From NCBI RefSeq assembly GCF_000006445.2, contig NC_006047.2:1736001-1800000 (forward strand): a stretch of 64,000 nt of DNA. The letters run 5' to 3'. This document shows positions 1 through 9,415 of the stretch, in pieces. The notes below the pieces were generated by a model. The model searched no databases, was not told the origin of the DNA, and worked only from the letters and a program-made list of their open reading frames with translations. The stretch's first letter is position 1, and each line of letters opens with the position of its first letter. The position numbers and the translations under genes were made by a program. The DNA comes from Debaryomyces hansenii CBS767. Its lineage: Eukaryota > Ascomycota > Pichiomycetes > Serinales > Debaryomycetaceae.

Positions 1-316
1 TTCGGAAATGAGCGTGGACAAGATAGACAAGGTATTGGATGGCCTAGAGGATGAGAGGTTGAAAGTAGACGAGGTACTGGATATGCTCGGAATGGGTTCG
101 GGCTTGAGCAATGGTGAAGAACACGAAGTGGATGAGGAGCTAGCCAATTTAGAAGCAGAAGTCAACGGCACCAAGAAGGTCGAAACGGAAGCCCTGCAAG
201 ACATTGACATGCCTGCTGTGCCTGATACTAAACCAGAATCAAAAATTCCCGATGAAGAGGAAGAAAAAGAGGAAAAGCCAGTCAAGTCTAAACCTAACGA
301 GCCAATAGCTGCATGA
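1..316 (+). CDS. VPS20: VPS20-like ESCRT-III subunit, 3' end only
   Basis: The reading frame is open from the window edge (codons from base 2) to a TGA at 316, so only the C-terminal ~104 residues are seen. They show a charged helical stretch, then a short acidic motif with VDEELANLEAEV and an acidic, Pro/Lys-rich tail. This matches the C-terminal layout of Snf7/CHMP proteins, where the tail recruits Vps4 or downstream ESCRT factors at endosomes. The pattern (helix, glycine-rich turn, acidic D-x-ELxxLE helix, MPxxP tail) resembles yeast Vps20 more than Snf7, Vps2 or Vps24. The core helices lie outside the window, so the paralogue assignment is an inference. Confidence 0.6.
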   Translation, partial: SEMSVDKIDKVLDGLEDERLKVDEVLDMLGMGSGLSNGEEHEVDEELANLEAEVNGTKKVETEALQDIDMPAVPDTKPESKIPDEEEEKEEKPVKSKPNEPIAA

Positions 317-408
317 TCATGAATGTACATTATTATTTATATAGAATGATCAAATAGTACGTAAATTTGAAAGTGAACCTCGTCAGTCGTTAAATATTTG
401 TAACGTAA

Positions 409-1454
<1,046 letters not shown>

Positions 1455-1615
1455 TTAATTTTGTTAACATGCCTGTTTCAATTTTTCAGTGAGCATTTTA
1501 ACGTCAGTCGAAATCGAGATTGATTTGTAATGAAAGCCATACATAATTAGAAATGCTAGAAATCAAATACGTAAAATTAACGGCATATAACTATATAAGA
1601 ATACCAAAAAAAGGT

Positions 1616-2443
1616 CTATTGAAGTTTACTATCGGCATCTTCATCCCTCTTGTATAATTTTTTATAATAATAGCATTGGCCTGCAACAAATGAATTAACA
1701 ATAAAGGAAGAAGTGTACCCTGCTAATAAAATGTAGTCTCTACCTAATCTGTTAAAGCTTTGGATAGTAGTGAAGACCCTCATCAAAGATCCAAGTACGT
1801 TTGCACCAACTGTTATTTCAGATAAGTGGCTAGTTGATTTTAAATCGTAGTTTTGCTTAATTTGGGGTAATTTAGAGATTATTGAGAGAGGGATATTCAA
1901 CACTTGCAACGCTTCGACAAGAGAAGGCTCAGCGATCTTAGTCAAGAAAACAACAATTCCCACTATAATTGAGATTGGCGCTACAAGCTCCTTCAAGGCT
2001 GTTTCAATTTGTTCCTTTTCAGATAAGGTGTCCTTATTTGCTAATTTGGATCTAAGGTTGTAATATTCAATTAATAAGATAATAGCGACGTTTTGTATCC
2101 CTAGCAAAAAGGCTTCACCGTAGTTGACAAACTTGTTTTTACTTTGGCGATTGTAAAGAACGTGAACCAAGTAAACCAATGTTTCTAACCTGATTCCCTC
2201 TAACGATAACCCCCGAGTTACAGAAACCTTTTGAGTCAACAACTTTGGATTTATAATCTTCTTAATTTGAGGAATCTTGATAATTGATGAAACACCAACA
2301 ATAGTTGATCCAAGGACAGCTGATAAGATCTTTGCTAACCCAATTGCACTCAATTGCTGATAAGCTATTCGCAAGATAAGTTTTTTTGACACATCTGGAT
2401 TGAATAAAAGCTTAATAACATCAAATACTGAAGGGGCTCCCAT
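1616..2443 (-). CDS. MPDU1-like PQ-loop membrane protein
   Basis: 275 residues with about seven hydrophobic segments and two PQ-loop repeats, IKIPQIKKI (PQ at residues 58-59) and SKLPQIKQNY (PQ at 193-194). Two PQ loops about 135 residues apart in a ~270-residue protein is the layout of the MPDU1/Lec35 family, which in animals is needed for use of dolichol-P-mannose and dolichol-P-glucose in the ER lumen. The segment between the repeats, with the GEAFLLGIQNVAIILLIEYYN stretch near residues 109-129, also fits that family better than the vacuolar lysine/arginine PQ-loop exporters. The C-terminal tail is short, charged and probably cytosolic. The exact substrate role in yeast is unknown. Confidence 0.75.
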   Translation of the reverse strand: MGAPSVFDVIKLLFNPDVSKKLILRIAYQQLSAIGLAKILSAVLGSTIVGVSSIIKIPQIKKIINPKLLTQKVSVTRGLSLEGIRLETLVYLVHVLYNRQSKNKFVNYGEAFLLGIQNVAIILLIEYYNLRSKLANKDTLSEKEQIETALKELVAPISIIVGIVVFLTKIAEPSLVEALQVLNIPLSIISKLPQIKQNYDLKSTSHLSEITVGANVLGSLMRVFTTIQSFNRLGRDYILLAGYTSSFIVNSFVAGQCYYYKKLYKRDEDADSKLQ

Positions 2444-2662
2444 TATAGTTTCTGTCTTAATATTCCCTTTATGTTACTCTCTCTGAACGATAGTAGACTG
2501 CTTGCAACTAGCATTGATACGGCCATCAGTAATTTTAAAATTACCTGGGACAATAGCGCAATTTTCATGTGACAGGAGTGGACCACAATATCAGTATAAT
2601 TACAATATATTAAAAGAGCTATATAACCTATATAATTTAACTATGAAATTCGTAATTGGAGA

Positions 2663-5065
2663 TCAAAATTGGATCTTCTTGGTACGATTGATCTTAGACA
2701 ATTCTTCCTTTAATGTAGCTTCAGATTTTTCAATATACTTTAAATTTTCTAAATGCAAATTCAACAATTTGACTATCTCCTCTACAGGGTTTTCCTGTGA
2801 TTGCTTAACTTGTTTGGTTTCATTATTCTGATCATTCGTATTCGATATGTCATTTAATAAGTTTTTGTTGAAAACATCACTCACGGAGTTAATCTCATTG
2901 ATTAATGTTGTCAAGTTATCGCCCATATTATCCAATCTTTCGTCTAATAGTTCTGCATTATGGTAAGCTTTTTCACGCAATTTATCAGTAACACTTAAAC
3001 CACCATTTGACCCTCCATTCGAGAAATTTGATAAGCCGCTGTTGAAACTGTCATTAGTCGAATTGTTTAGCTCGATATTATTCAACAAAATATCAGCTTG
3101 TGCTTCATAGTTATCTAATATTTGATCCAATTCATCTTGCTGGTTTTCAACAAATAACAAATGCTGGTCGATTTTATTCTGTAACGATTCAGCCTCCAAC
3201 GTGTCTTGATGTAATTTGGATATTTCGTCACCACTCTTGACTAAATGTTGATCCCATTGCTTTACTTTAGAGGTATATGATTCAAAGATATTTGACGTTG
3301 TGGATAGTTGTTTTGACCATTTAATTATTAAGTCATCCATGGTCTTGTTATCAATAGATACTGCTTGTGGTTCAATCTTGGTAGGTTTTAAGTTTGGCTC
3401 TTGTTTGGTGGTAGAAGCAGTAGTAGTGGCGAGTGATTTCTCATCCTTTTTATCGTCACCCTTCTTAGCACCAAATGAGAACCCTGAAGCAGGCTTGTCA
3501 TCTTTTTTGTCTTCGTCCTTCTTAGCACCGAACGATAATCCTGTAGTAGGTTTGTCATCTTTTTTGTCTTCATCCTTCTTAGCACCGAATGAGAATCCTG
3601 AAGCAGGCTTATCATCTTTTTTGTCTTCATCCTTCTTAGCACCAAACGAGAATCCTGAAGCAGGCTTGTCATCTTTTTTGTCTTCATCCTTCTTAGCACC
3701 AAACGAGAATCCTGAAGCAGGCTTGTCGTCTTTCTTATCATCCTTCTTTGCGCCGAACGTGAATCCAGGAGCAGGTTTGTCTTCATCCTTCTTTGCACCA
3801 AACGTGAATCCAGGAGCAGGTTTGTCTTCTTCCTTCTTTGCGCCAAACGTGAATCCTGGAGCAGGTTTGTCTTCATCCTTCTTTGCGCCAAATGAGAATC
3901 CTGGAGCTGGCTTGTCATCTTTTTTGTCTTCATCCTTCTTAGCACCGAACGAGAATCCTGGGGCAGGCTTGTCATCCTTTTTGTCTTCGTCCTTCTTAGC
4001 ACCGAACGAGAATCCTGGGGCAGGTTTGTCTTCTTTTTTGTCTTCGTTCTTCTTAGCGCCAAATGAGAATCCTGAAGCAGGTTTATCATCTCTTTTGTCT
4101 TCGTCCTTCTTAGCACCAAATAGCCCACCAGAAGAAGCTTGTGTTCCATTAGATCCAAATAATCCACCAGAGGCTGGTTTCGACTCACTAGAACCAAACA
4201 AGCCTCCAGTTACTGGTTTTGGTGTAGAAGACGCACTACTGTCATCTTTCTTAGCACCAAATAATCCACCAGTTGAAGGTTGTGTTGAAACCGGTTTATC
4301 ATCAATTTTAGCTCCAAATAATCCACCAGAGGCCGGTTTCGACTCACTAGAACCAAATAACGCTCCAGATGTGGGTTTGGGGGCGGAAGGCGCACTGCTG
4401 TCATCCTTCTTAGCACCAAATGACCCACCAGACGAGGTTTGGGTTCCATTAGATCCAAATAAGCCACCTGTAGCTGGTTTGTTGTCATTGGAACCAAAAA
4501 GACCTCCAGATGCCGGCTTTGAATCATTAGAACCACCAAATAGTCCACCCGATGGCTTCTCTATTTGTTTATCTTCTGGCTTTGAAGCACCTAAATTGAA
4601 TGCCGGTGCTGGCGTGGATGAATTGCTAGAACCAAACGCTGACTGACCACCATTATTAGATCCGAATGTATTGCTAGATTGATTATCGTTCTTGCCAAAT
4701 AAGTTCGACGAATTGGATGTGGCCGCTTTATTCCCAAAAAGTCCCCCTTCCTGTTGCTTAGGAGCACCAAAAGGACTAGATGATGCATTTGCATTCGAGC
4801 CTAAGCCGGATCCGCTGCCGTTGTTGTTATTCAATGAGAATGCTGGTGCGCCCGTATTAGACGTGTTGGAATTGGACCCAAAAACCGGCTGTGATGCTTC
4901 ATTAGCATTGCCACTGGTATTGTTATTTTGGTTTGATCCAAACGAGAATCCTGATCCTCCCGTATTAGACGATCCAAACCCACTACTTTGTTGGTTATTG
5001 TTACCACCAAACGAAAATGATCCTGCGTTGGGATTATTATTATTTCCAAAGCTAAATCCTGACAT
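2663..5065 (-). CDS. NSP1: Nucleoporin Nsp1, FG-repeat central channel component
   Basis: Nsp1 forms the central-channel complex with Nup57 and Nup49, and another complex with Nup82. The 800-residue protein has an Asn/Gly/Ser-rich GLFG/FG N-terminus (about 1-310), then a charged FSFGAKKDEDKKDDKPA repeat block (about 315-545), then a coiled-coil C-terminus (about 570-800; MDDLIIKWSKQL, HLLFVENQQDELDQILDNYE). This three-part order is the Nsp1 signature. The start MSGFSFGNNNN is the first ATG and already carries an FSFG unit. The repeat block is highly regular at DNA level (see repeat entry) and keeps long antisense frames open. Confidence 0.97.
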   Translation of the reverse strand: MSGFSFGNNNNPNAGSFSFGGNNNQQSSGFGSSNTGGSGFSFGSNQNNNTSGNANEASQPVFGSNSNTSNTGAPAFSLNNNNGSGSGLGSNANASSSPFGAPKQQEGGLFGNKAATSNSSNLFGKNDNQSSNTFGSNNGGQSAFGSSNSSTPAPAFNLGASKPEDKQIEKPSGGLFGGSNDSKPASGGLFGSNDNKPATGGLFGSNGTQTSSGGSFGAKKDDSSAPSAPKPTSGALFGSSESKPASGGLFGAKIDDKPVSTQPSTGGLFGAKKDDSSASSTPKPVTGGLFGSSESKPASGGLFGSNGTQASSGGLFGAKKDEDKRDDKPASGFSFGAKKNEDKKEDKPAPGFSFGAKKDEDKKDDKPAPGFSFGAKKDEDKKDDKPAPGFSFGAKKDEDKPAPGFTFGAKKEEDKPAPGFTFGAKKDEDKPAPGFTFGAKKDDKKDDKPASGFSFGAKKDEDKKDDKPASGFSFGAKKDEDKKDDKPASGFSFGAKKDEDKKDDKPTTGLSFGAKKDEDKKDDKPASGFSFGAKKGDDKKDEKSLATTTASTTKQEPNLKPTKIEPQAVSIDNKTMDDLIIKWSKQLSTTSNIFESYTSKVKQWDQHLVKSGDEISKLHQDTLEAESLQNKIDQHLLFVENQQDELDQILDNYEAQADILLNNIELNNSTNDSFNSGLSNFSNGGSNGGLSVTDKLREKAYHNAELLDERLDNMGDNLTTLINEINSVSDVFNKNLLNDISNTNDQNNETKQVKQSQENPVEEIVKLLNLHLENLKYIEKSEATLKEELSKINRTKKIQF
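3455..4120 (-). repeat. In-frame minisatellite inside NSP1
   Basis: About a dozen tandem units encode K-K-D-E-D-K-K-D-D-K-P-A-S/P-G-F-S/T-F-G-A. Full units are 57 nt (19 residues); a central run of shorter 45-nt units lacks the KKDD part (around 3760-3890). Units differ mainly at the Ser/Pro before GF and the Ser/Thr in F-x-FG. All indels are multiples of three, as expected under selection for an FG spacer. Confidence 0.9.
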
Positions 5066-5373
5066 ATTGATAATTGGACAGTTTCGTAGATAAAAGTATT
5101 TTAAATGACTTTACGTTGGTATTAAAATCCCCTGTCACTATTTCCAATTACTATATGTCGTTAGTGATAGTGTATCAAGTATGTTTATCGATTTTTAATT
5201 TTTACAAAACGATGGTCCTCTTTGACTTTTGGTATTTTTGTGTAATATTTCATTTTTAATGAATATAACGACCAAAATCTTCAGTGAATGAATCAATTAC
5301 AGGGTACAAACTACTGCGTAATGGTATATAAATAGATAAATAAGGTGGTGTTCAATTAAGGTTGCTATAAAAC
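5066..5373. other. Intergenic, NSP1 5' / GPM1 3'
   Basis: 308 bp between the NSP1 start and the GPM1 stop, both on the minus strand. It must hold the NSP1 promoter and the GPM1 3' UTR. It is AT-rich and I see no RNA gene or clear motif. Confidence 0.6.
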
Positions 5374-6120
5374 TTATTTCTTTGAACCTTGGGCAGCAAC
5401 AGCAGCGGCACCAGCAGCAGCAGCTTCTGGGTCTAAGTAGTAAGCTGGCTTGGTTGGTTGTAATTTTTCGTCTAATTCATAAACTAATGGAATACCGGTT
5501 GGAATGTTTAAGCCGGCAATATCGTCATCAGAGATGTTGTCCAAGTGCTTAACCAATGCTCTTAAGGAGTTACCGTGGGCAGCGACAATGACAGTCTTAC
5601 CTTCCAATAAGTCCTTAGAGATTTCGTCTTGCCAGTATGGCAACAATCTGTCGATAACCAATTTCAAAGATTCGGTCTTTGGTAATACAGATGGGTCGAC
5701 GTCTCTGTAACGTTCGTCACCAGCTTGGGAGAACTCAGAGTCATCGGCGATGACTGGTGGTGGAACGTCAAATGATCTTCTCCAAGTTTGGAACTTTTCT
5801 TGACCGTATTCTTCTAAGGTGGCAGCCTTATCCTTACCTTGTAAAGCACCGTAGTGTCTTTCGTTTAATCTCCACGATCTCTTGACTGGAATGTACAATT
5901 GATCAGCAGTGTTCAAAGCAATGTTGGCAGTTTGAATAGCTCTAGATAACTTGGAGGTGTATAAAACGTCACCCTTTAAGTTGGCTTCCTTTAATAATTC
6001 ACCAGCTCTGGCAGCTTCCTTTTCACCAATGTCGGACAAACGACAATCAACCCAACCGGTGAATAAGTTCTTTTCGTTCCATGTGGATTGTCCGTGTCTA
6101 ACTAAGATTAATTTAACCAT
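5374..6120 (-). CDS. GPM1: Phosphoglycerate mutase (2,3-BPG-dependent)
   Basis: Glycolytic and gluconeogenic enzyme interconverting 3- and 2-phosphoglycerate in the cytosol. 248 residues, the usual yeast length. The phosphohistidine motif [10 protein letters not shown] has His9; the proton-donor motif [14 protein letters not shown] has Glu87; the second catalytic histidine is His182 in [14 protein letters not shown]. The C-terminal tail is Ala/Gly-rich and ends in GSKK. Codon use is strongly biased (TTG, GGT, GCT, AAG; no CTG seen), as expected for a highly expressed gene. The upstream 226 bp contain a TATATATATATATCG tract and a CTTCC-containing patch near 6270, which could be a Gcr1-type site; that is only suggestive. 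Confidence 0.98.
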   Translation of the reverse strand: MVKLILVRHGQSTWNEKNLFTGWVDCRLSDIGEKEAARAGELLKEANLKGDVLYTSKLSRAIQTANIALNTADQLYIPVKRSWRLNERHYGALQGKDKAATLEEYGQEKFQTWRRSFDVPPPVIADDSEFSQAGDERYRDVDPSVLPKTESLKLVIDRLLPYWQDEISKDLLEGKTVIVAAHGNSLRALVKHLDNISDDDIAGLNIPTGIPLVYELDEKLQPTKPAYYLDPEAAAAGAAAVAAQGSKK

Positions 6121-6347
6121 TTTGTTTCTAGTATGTTGTATGTATCAATAAGATATATATATATATCGATAGTAATGTGAAATTTTATAGCAAACTGTGT
6201 CTTTATATATTCGTGAATTCCTCACCCGGGCGAGAACATCAACGAATTTTCGGTTGTTCGGACTTCTCTGAGCCTTCCACACTTTGCACGGTTAAGACGA
6301 TAATTACATTTTAAGCGTTCAGCAATAACAAGCAAGCGTATATTTAC

Positions 6348-7070
6348 TCAATTACCTAAAGAATAGTTAGTGGCCTCAGAAGCAGTGAGGTTCTTGTGGT
6401 CAGTAGGGTTAGCTGCCAGTTCGTAGAGCGTAATCACTGGGTCCTTCGTCAACTCGGTAAACTCACCTCGTAATTCAATGTAATGCAAATGAGACTCATC
6501 TTCGTCATCATCGTAGATATCATCGATAAACAATGTCAATTGCTGGACACCAGTGAATATATGGCGAGGTAAATAATGTTCAACAAAATCACCATCGTCC
6601 TCTAGCACGTCGGGCACGTCTTCATCATCATTAAGCATAACGCCTACCTGGGGGTGAGTGATAGTGTAGGTAGGCTTCTTGGAGTGGGCGTTATCGAAAT
6701 CAATCGTTTTGTCATTTTTCCAGACTTTTATTGTTTTGGGACAGTATTTATCACCGTTAGTTCGTAATATTAACGAGAAGAGTTTGACCGAACCGTTCAA
6801 AAACGGGATATTGATAATGATCTGAGGATCACAGTCTGTCTTTATGATGGGCTTGAGTTGATACTTGTCTTCCTGCGATCTAAAGATCTTTTGTAGGTCG
6901 TCTGGAGGATTAGCCAAATTCAATGCGGTTGCATGGGGTAAATCAATCTTGCTTAAAAGTGATTGAGATTCGTTAGTTGGAATTGGAGCAACATGCAGAT
7001 GGCCATGCCCTGATCCATGGTTATGCCCCGATCCATTTCCATGATTATGATGTTCATCTTCACACGACAT
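6348..7070 (-). CDS. PITH-domain protein (PITHD1-like)
   Basis: 240 residues. The first ~30 are a His/Gly-rich stretch (DEHHNHGNGSGHNHGSGHGH) that could bind metal. The rest fits the PITH domain, the C-terminal domain of thioredoxin-like 1 that docks to the 26S proteasome: ALNLANPPDDLQKIFRS, then ADPQ-type DCDPQIIINIPFLNGSVKLFSLILR, KTIKVWKND, and a closing HYIELRGEF. No thioredoxin domain precedes it, so it is PITHD1-like rather than TXNL1-like. It diverges from RCN1 (start 7181) across a 110-bp shared promoter. The cellular role is unproven. Confidence 0.85.
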   Translation of the reverse strand: MSCEDEHHNHGNGSGHNHGSGHGHLHVAPIPTNESQSLLSKIDLPHATALNLANPPDDLQKIFRSQEDKYQLKPIIKTDCDPQIIINIPFLNGSVKLFSLILRTNGDKYCPKTIKVWKNDKTIDFDNAHSKKPTYTITHPQVGVMLNDDEDVPDVLEDDGDFVEHYLPRHIFTGVQQLTLFIDDIYDDDEDESHLHYIELRGEFTELTKDPVITLYELAANPTDHKNLTASEATNYSLGN

Positions 7071-7180
7071 TATAGTAGAAGTGATGTGTTGTTAAAGATA
7101 ACTAAAAGTATAGCCTTTCGCGTGACAATTTAAACCGCTGTTAAATGTAAAGAACGTTTCCAAATCGATTTTCTGCAACA

Positions 7181-7873
7181 ATGGCCATACGAAATCCTAC
7201 TAATACGTTGATATTGACAAACGTAGCATCTGGGATACTAAACGACCCTAGTCCTTTGGTTGAATTTTTGTCGAAGAAGAACTATACGATTGAGTTAGTC
7301 GCTTTACCTAAATTTGGCAGAATTTTGGTGATATGTGATATAACGGAGAACTCACAAGAGGTGTTGCAGTCACTTAAACTCTCTAGTGAATGGGGTTATT
7401 TGGGGATCACATACAGCATAAGAGATAATCATTGGAGCATTCTGGGTTCAGACGCCGATTTATTTGCCAGCAAAGTGGACTCAAAAGACTACTTAGAACT
7501 CCCGCTGGAAGATGGCAGCAGAAGATTTCTAATTTCACCTCCACTTTCACCTCCAGCGGAATGGGACCATTGGGATAGGGTTGAAGAGGGACCTAATTCT
7601 AAATCAGTCTATTCGCCACAAGACTTGTCTCATTTACTTTGGGAAAGGCTTGGAGGACTTCAGAGCTCAGATGTTCGTAAGTACCAAGATGAAGAGATAG
7701 AAGAAAATGAATATGAGATTAGGGACATGAAAACAGAACCAGAAGTATTATTTGAAGATATAGATAATGGGGTCCCTGCAATAGTGCTAGATACGGTTAA
7801 TAACAAGAATAAATCTGACCCCCTGTCCAAAAAACCGATTGCAAAGACTTCAATCCCTCCGCCTTTGGATTAA
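7181..7873 (+). CDS. RCN1: Calcipressin, calcineurin regulator
   Basis: 230 residues, close to yeast Rcn1. The N-terminal half is an RRM-like fold (TNTLILTNVASGIL, then an FGRILVICD strand). The diagnostic calcipressin motif is FLISPPLSPPAEWDHW at about residues 117-132, the phosphorylatable SPPxSPP loop that contacts calcineurin. The C-terminal part is acidic, and the PAIVLDT-like segment near residue 205 resembles a calcineurin-docking region. It shares a short divergent promoter with the PITH gene. Confidence 0.92.
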   Translation: MAIRNPTNTLILTNVASGILNDPSPLVEFLSKKNYTIELVALPKFGRILVICDITENSQEVLQSLKLSSEWGYLGITYSIRDNHWSILGSDADLFASKVDSKDYLELPLEDGSRRFLISPPLSPPAEWDHWDRVEEGPNSKSVYSPQDLSHLLWERLGGLQSSDVRKYQDEEIEENEYEIRDMKTEPEVLFEDIDNGVPAIVLDTVNNKNKSDPLSKKPIAKTSIPPPLD

Positions 7874-7992
7874 GCTCTCGATATCATTAATATGTTAGCT
7901 AGCCTGATTCAAATGGTTCTGTTGCAGAAAATGACATGAATGATGTCGAAAATGATAATGTTTATGACAAGGTGTGTATATAATTCGTCTAG

Positions 7993-8034
7993 AAAAATTT
8001 TTGACTATGCGAAAAATACTTACAGAGATGAGAT
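7993..8034 (+). promoter_or_regulatory. RRPE and PAC-like motifs upstream of CIC1
   Basis: AAAAATTTTT at 7993-8002 matches the ribosomal RNA processing element, and GAGATGAGAT at 8025-8034 is a close match to the PAC box. They lie 64-105 bp before the CIC1 ATG, in the usual order and spacing for yeast ribosome-biogenesis genes. Confidence 0.65.
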
Positions 8035-8097
8035 AGAAATATATAGGAACAAATCAATTTTTATAACCTTAGTCTATAACTTATTTGCATATTAATA

Positions 8098-9276
8098 ATG
8101 GCTAGAACTAGATCTAAAGGTATTGCTTCTCCTAGGGTGCCTACCCCAACAAAATCCAAGAAGAATGGTGCTATTGCTAATTCACCAGCTGCTTCACCCT
8201 CTATCAAAAAGAGTAAAAGTATACCAAAGACTAAATCAAACGAGAAATCTAAGGTAAAACAATTACAAAATGAAGAAGCACAGGGTTCAATAGTATCCAA
8301 GAATGTTGCTGATAAGGCCATAAGTGAATTAAGCAAATTCTTAGACCGTGAAGCTGAAAAAGAACAATCTGATAAAACCCTCTTATTTGATAACGATGAG
8401 GAAACTAAAAATTTATTTTTACAAATCACCACCAAGAAATATTATTCTACCAAGCCAAACTTCAAGCCTAAGTTGATTAAGTTGAGCAATGCTATTCACA
8501 ATCCTGAGTCAAGGAGCTTGAAGACTTGTTTAATCATTCGTGACCAATTAATTACTGACCCTGAACAATTGGAAATCATTGAGAATGCAAGCTTACCTAC
8601 TTTACAACAGATCGTTCCATTGAGCGCCTTAAAAACTGAATATAAGCATTACGAAAAGCGTCGTCAATTATATTCTGAATACGATTTATTCCTTGTTGAT
8701 GATGCATTATTAAACTCGATGCCTACATTACTTGGAAAGGTATTTTACGGTAACGGTAACACCAAGATCCCATTACCTATCAGAGTCACATCTACTTCAA
8801 ACAATAAAGAATTCTCGATCACAACCATTGGAAACCAGTTGAATAAGTGCTTGAACAGTACATTTTTCTTACCACCAGTTGGAGTCAATATTTCAGTCAA
8901 GATTGGATCTATATCCAGCGACTTCAAGAAAAATCAATTGGTTGAAAATTTGGAAGATGTTTTATCTCACTTTGATAAAGACTCTTTAAGAAGTGTAATG
9001 ATTAAGACGGATTTGTCGCCTTCTTTGCCATTATATTACGCCGAAAAATTGTATAACGATGAAGATGTCTTAGAAGAAAATGCTAAGGCTTCAAAGAATA
9101 CGGATGATGAACAAGAAGTCAGGTTATCTACTTTTGAAAAAGGGTTATTGGAATTGGGTGATGCTGATGAAGTTGCAAAGATTATTGGTAAGAAATTGAA
9201 AAAACAACAACAGCAAGAACAACAGAAGTTGAATAAGGTTACAAAGCCAAAGAAAACCAAAAGCATCTCTAAATAA
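8098..9276 (+). CDS. CIC1: 60S pre-ribosome factor, ribosomal-L1 domain
   Basis: 392 residues. A basic Lys/Ser/Pro-rich N-terminus (about 1-60) is followed by an L1-like domain (about 75-330): LIKLSNAIHNPESRSLKTCLIIRD, then YDLFLVDDALLNSMPTLLGK and a KIPLPIRV strand. The C-terminal tail is a KKLKKQQQQEQQ-rich basic helix. Among yeast L1-domain paralogues the length and tail fit Cic1/Nsa3 (376 residues in S. cerevisiae), an ITS2-bound assembly factor in the nucleolus, better than Utp30. The promoter motifs support a ribosome-biogenesis role. Confidence 0.85.
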   Translation: MARTRSKGIASPRVPTPTKSKKNGAIANSPAASPSIKKSKSIPKTKSNEKSKVKQLQNEEAQGSIVSKNVADKAISELSKFLDREAEKEQSDKTLLFDNDEETKNLFLQITTKKYYSTKPNFKPKLIKLSNAIHNPESRSLKTCLIIRDQLITDPEQLEIIENASLPTLQQIVPLSALKTEYKHYEKRRQLYSEYDLFLVDDALLNSMPTLLGKVFYGNGNTKIPLPIRVTSTSNNKEFSITTIGNQLNKCLNSTFFLPPVGVNISVKIGSISSDFKKNQLVENLEDVLSHFDKDSLRSVMIKTDLSPSLPLYYAEKLYNDEDVLEENAKASKNTDDEQEVRLSTFEKGLLELGDADEVAKIIGKKLKKQQQQEQQKLNKVTKPKKTKSISK

Positions 9277-9415
9277 TATATATACTAGTTTTAAAGTAGT
9301 CATTTAACATCGTTTTATAATATTCGTTTTGTATCTTTTTGTGTATAAAAAATCTCATGGATTTCGTATAAGCGAAGTTATGGAATACAAGAGTTTTCTA
9401 CTCTTTAAACTATTT

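Noticed and set aside
3388..4548. Minus-strand 269- and 112-codon and plus-strand 448-codon ORFs across NSP1
   Set aside because: All are out-of-frame readings of the NSP1 repeat codons, with monotonous composition and no plausible domain.
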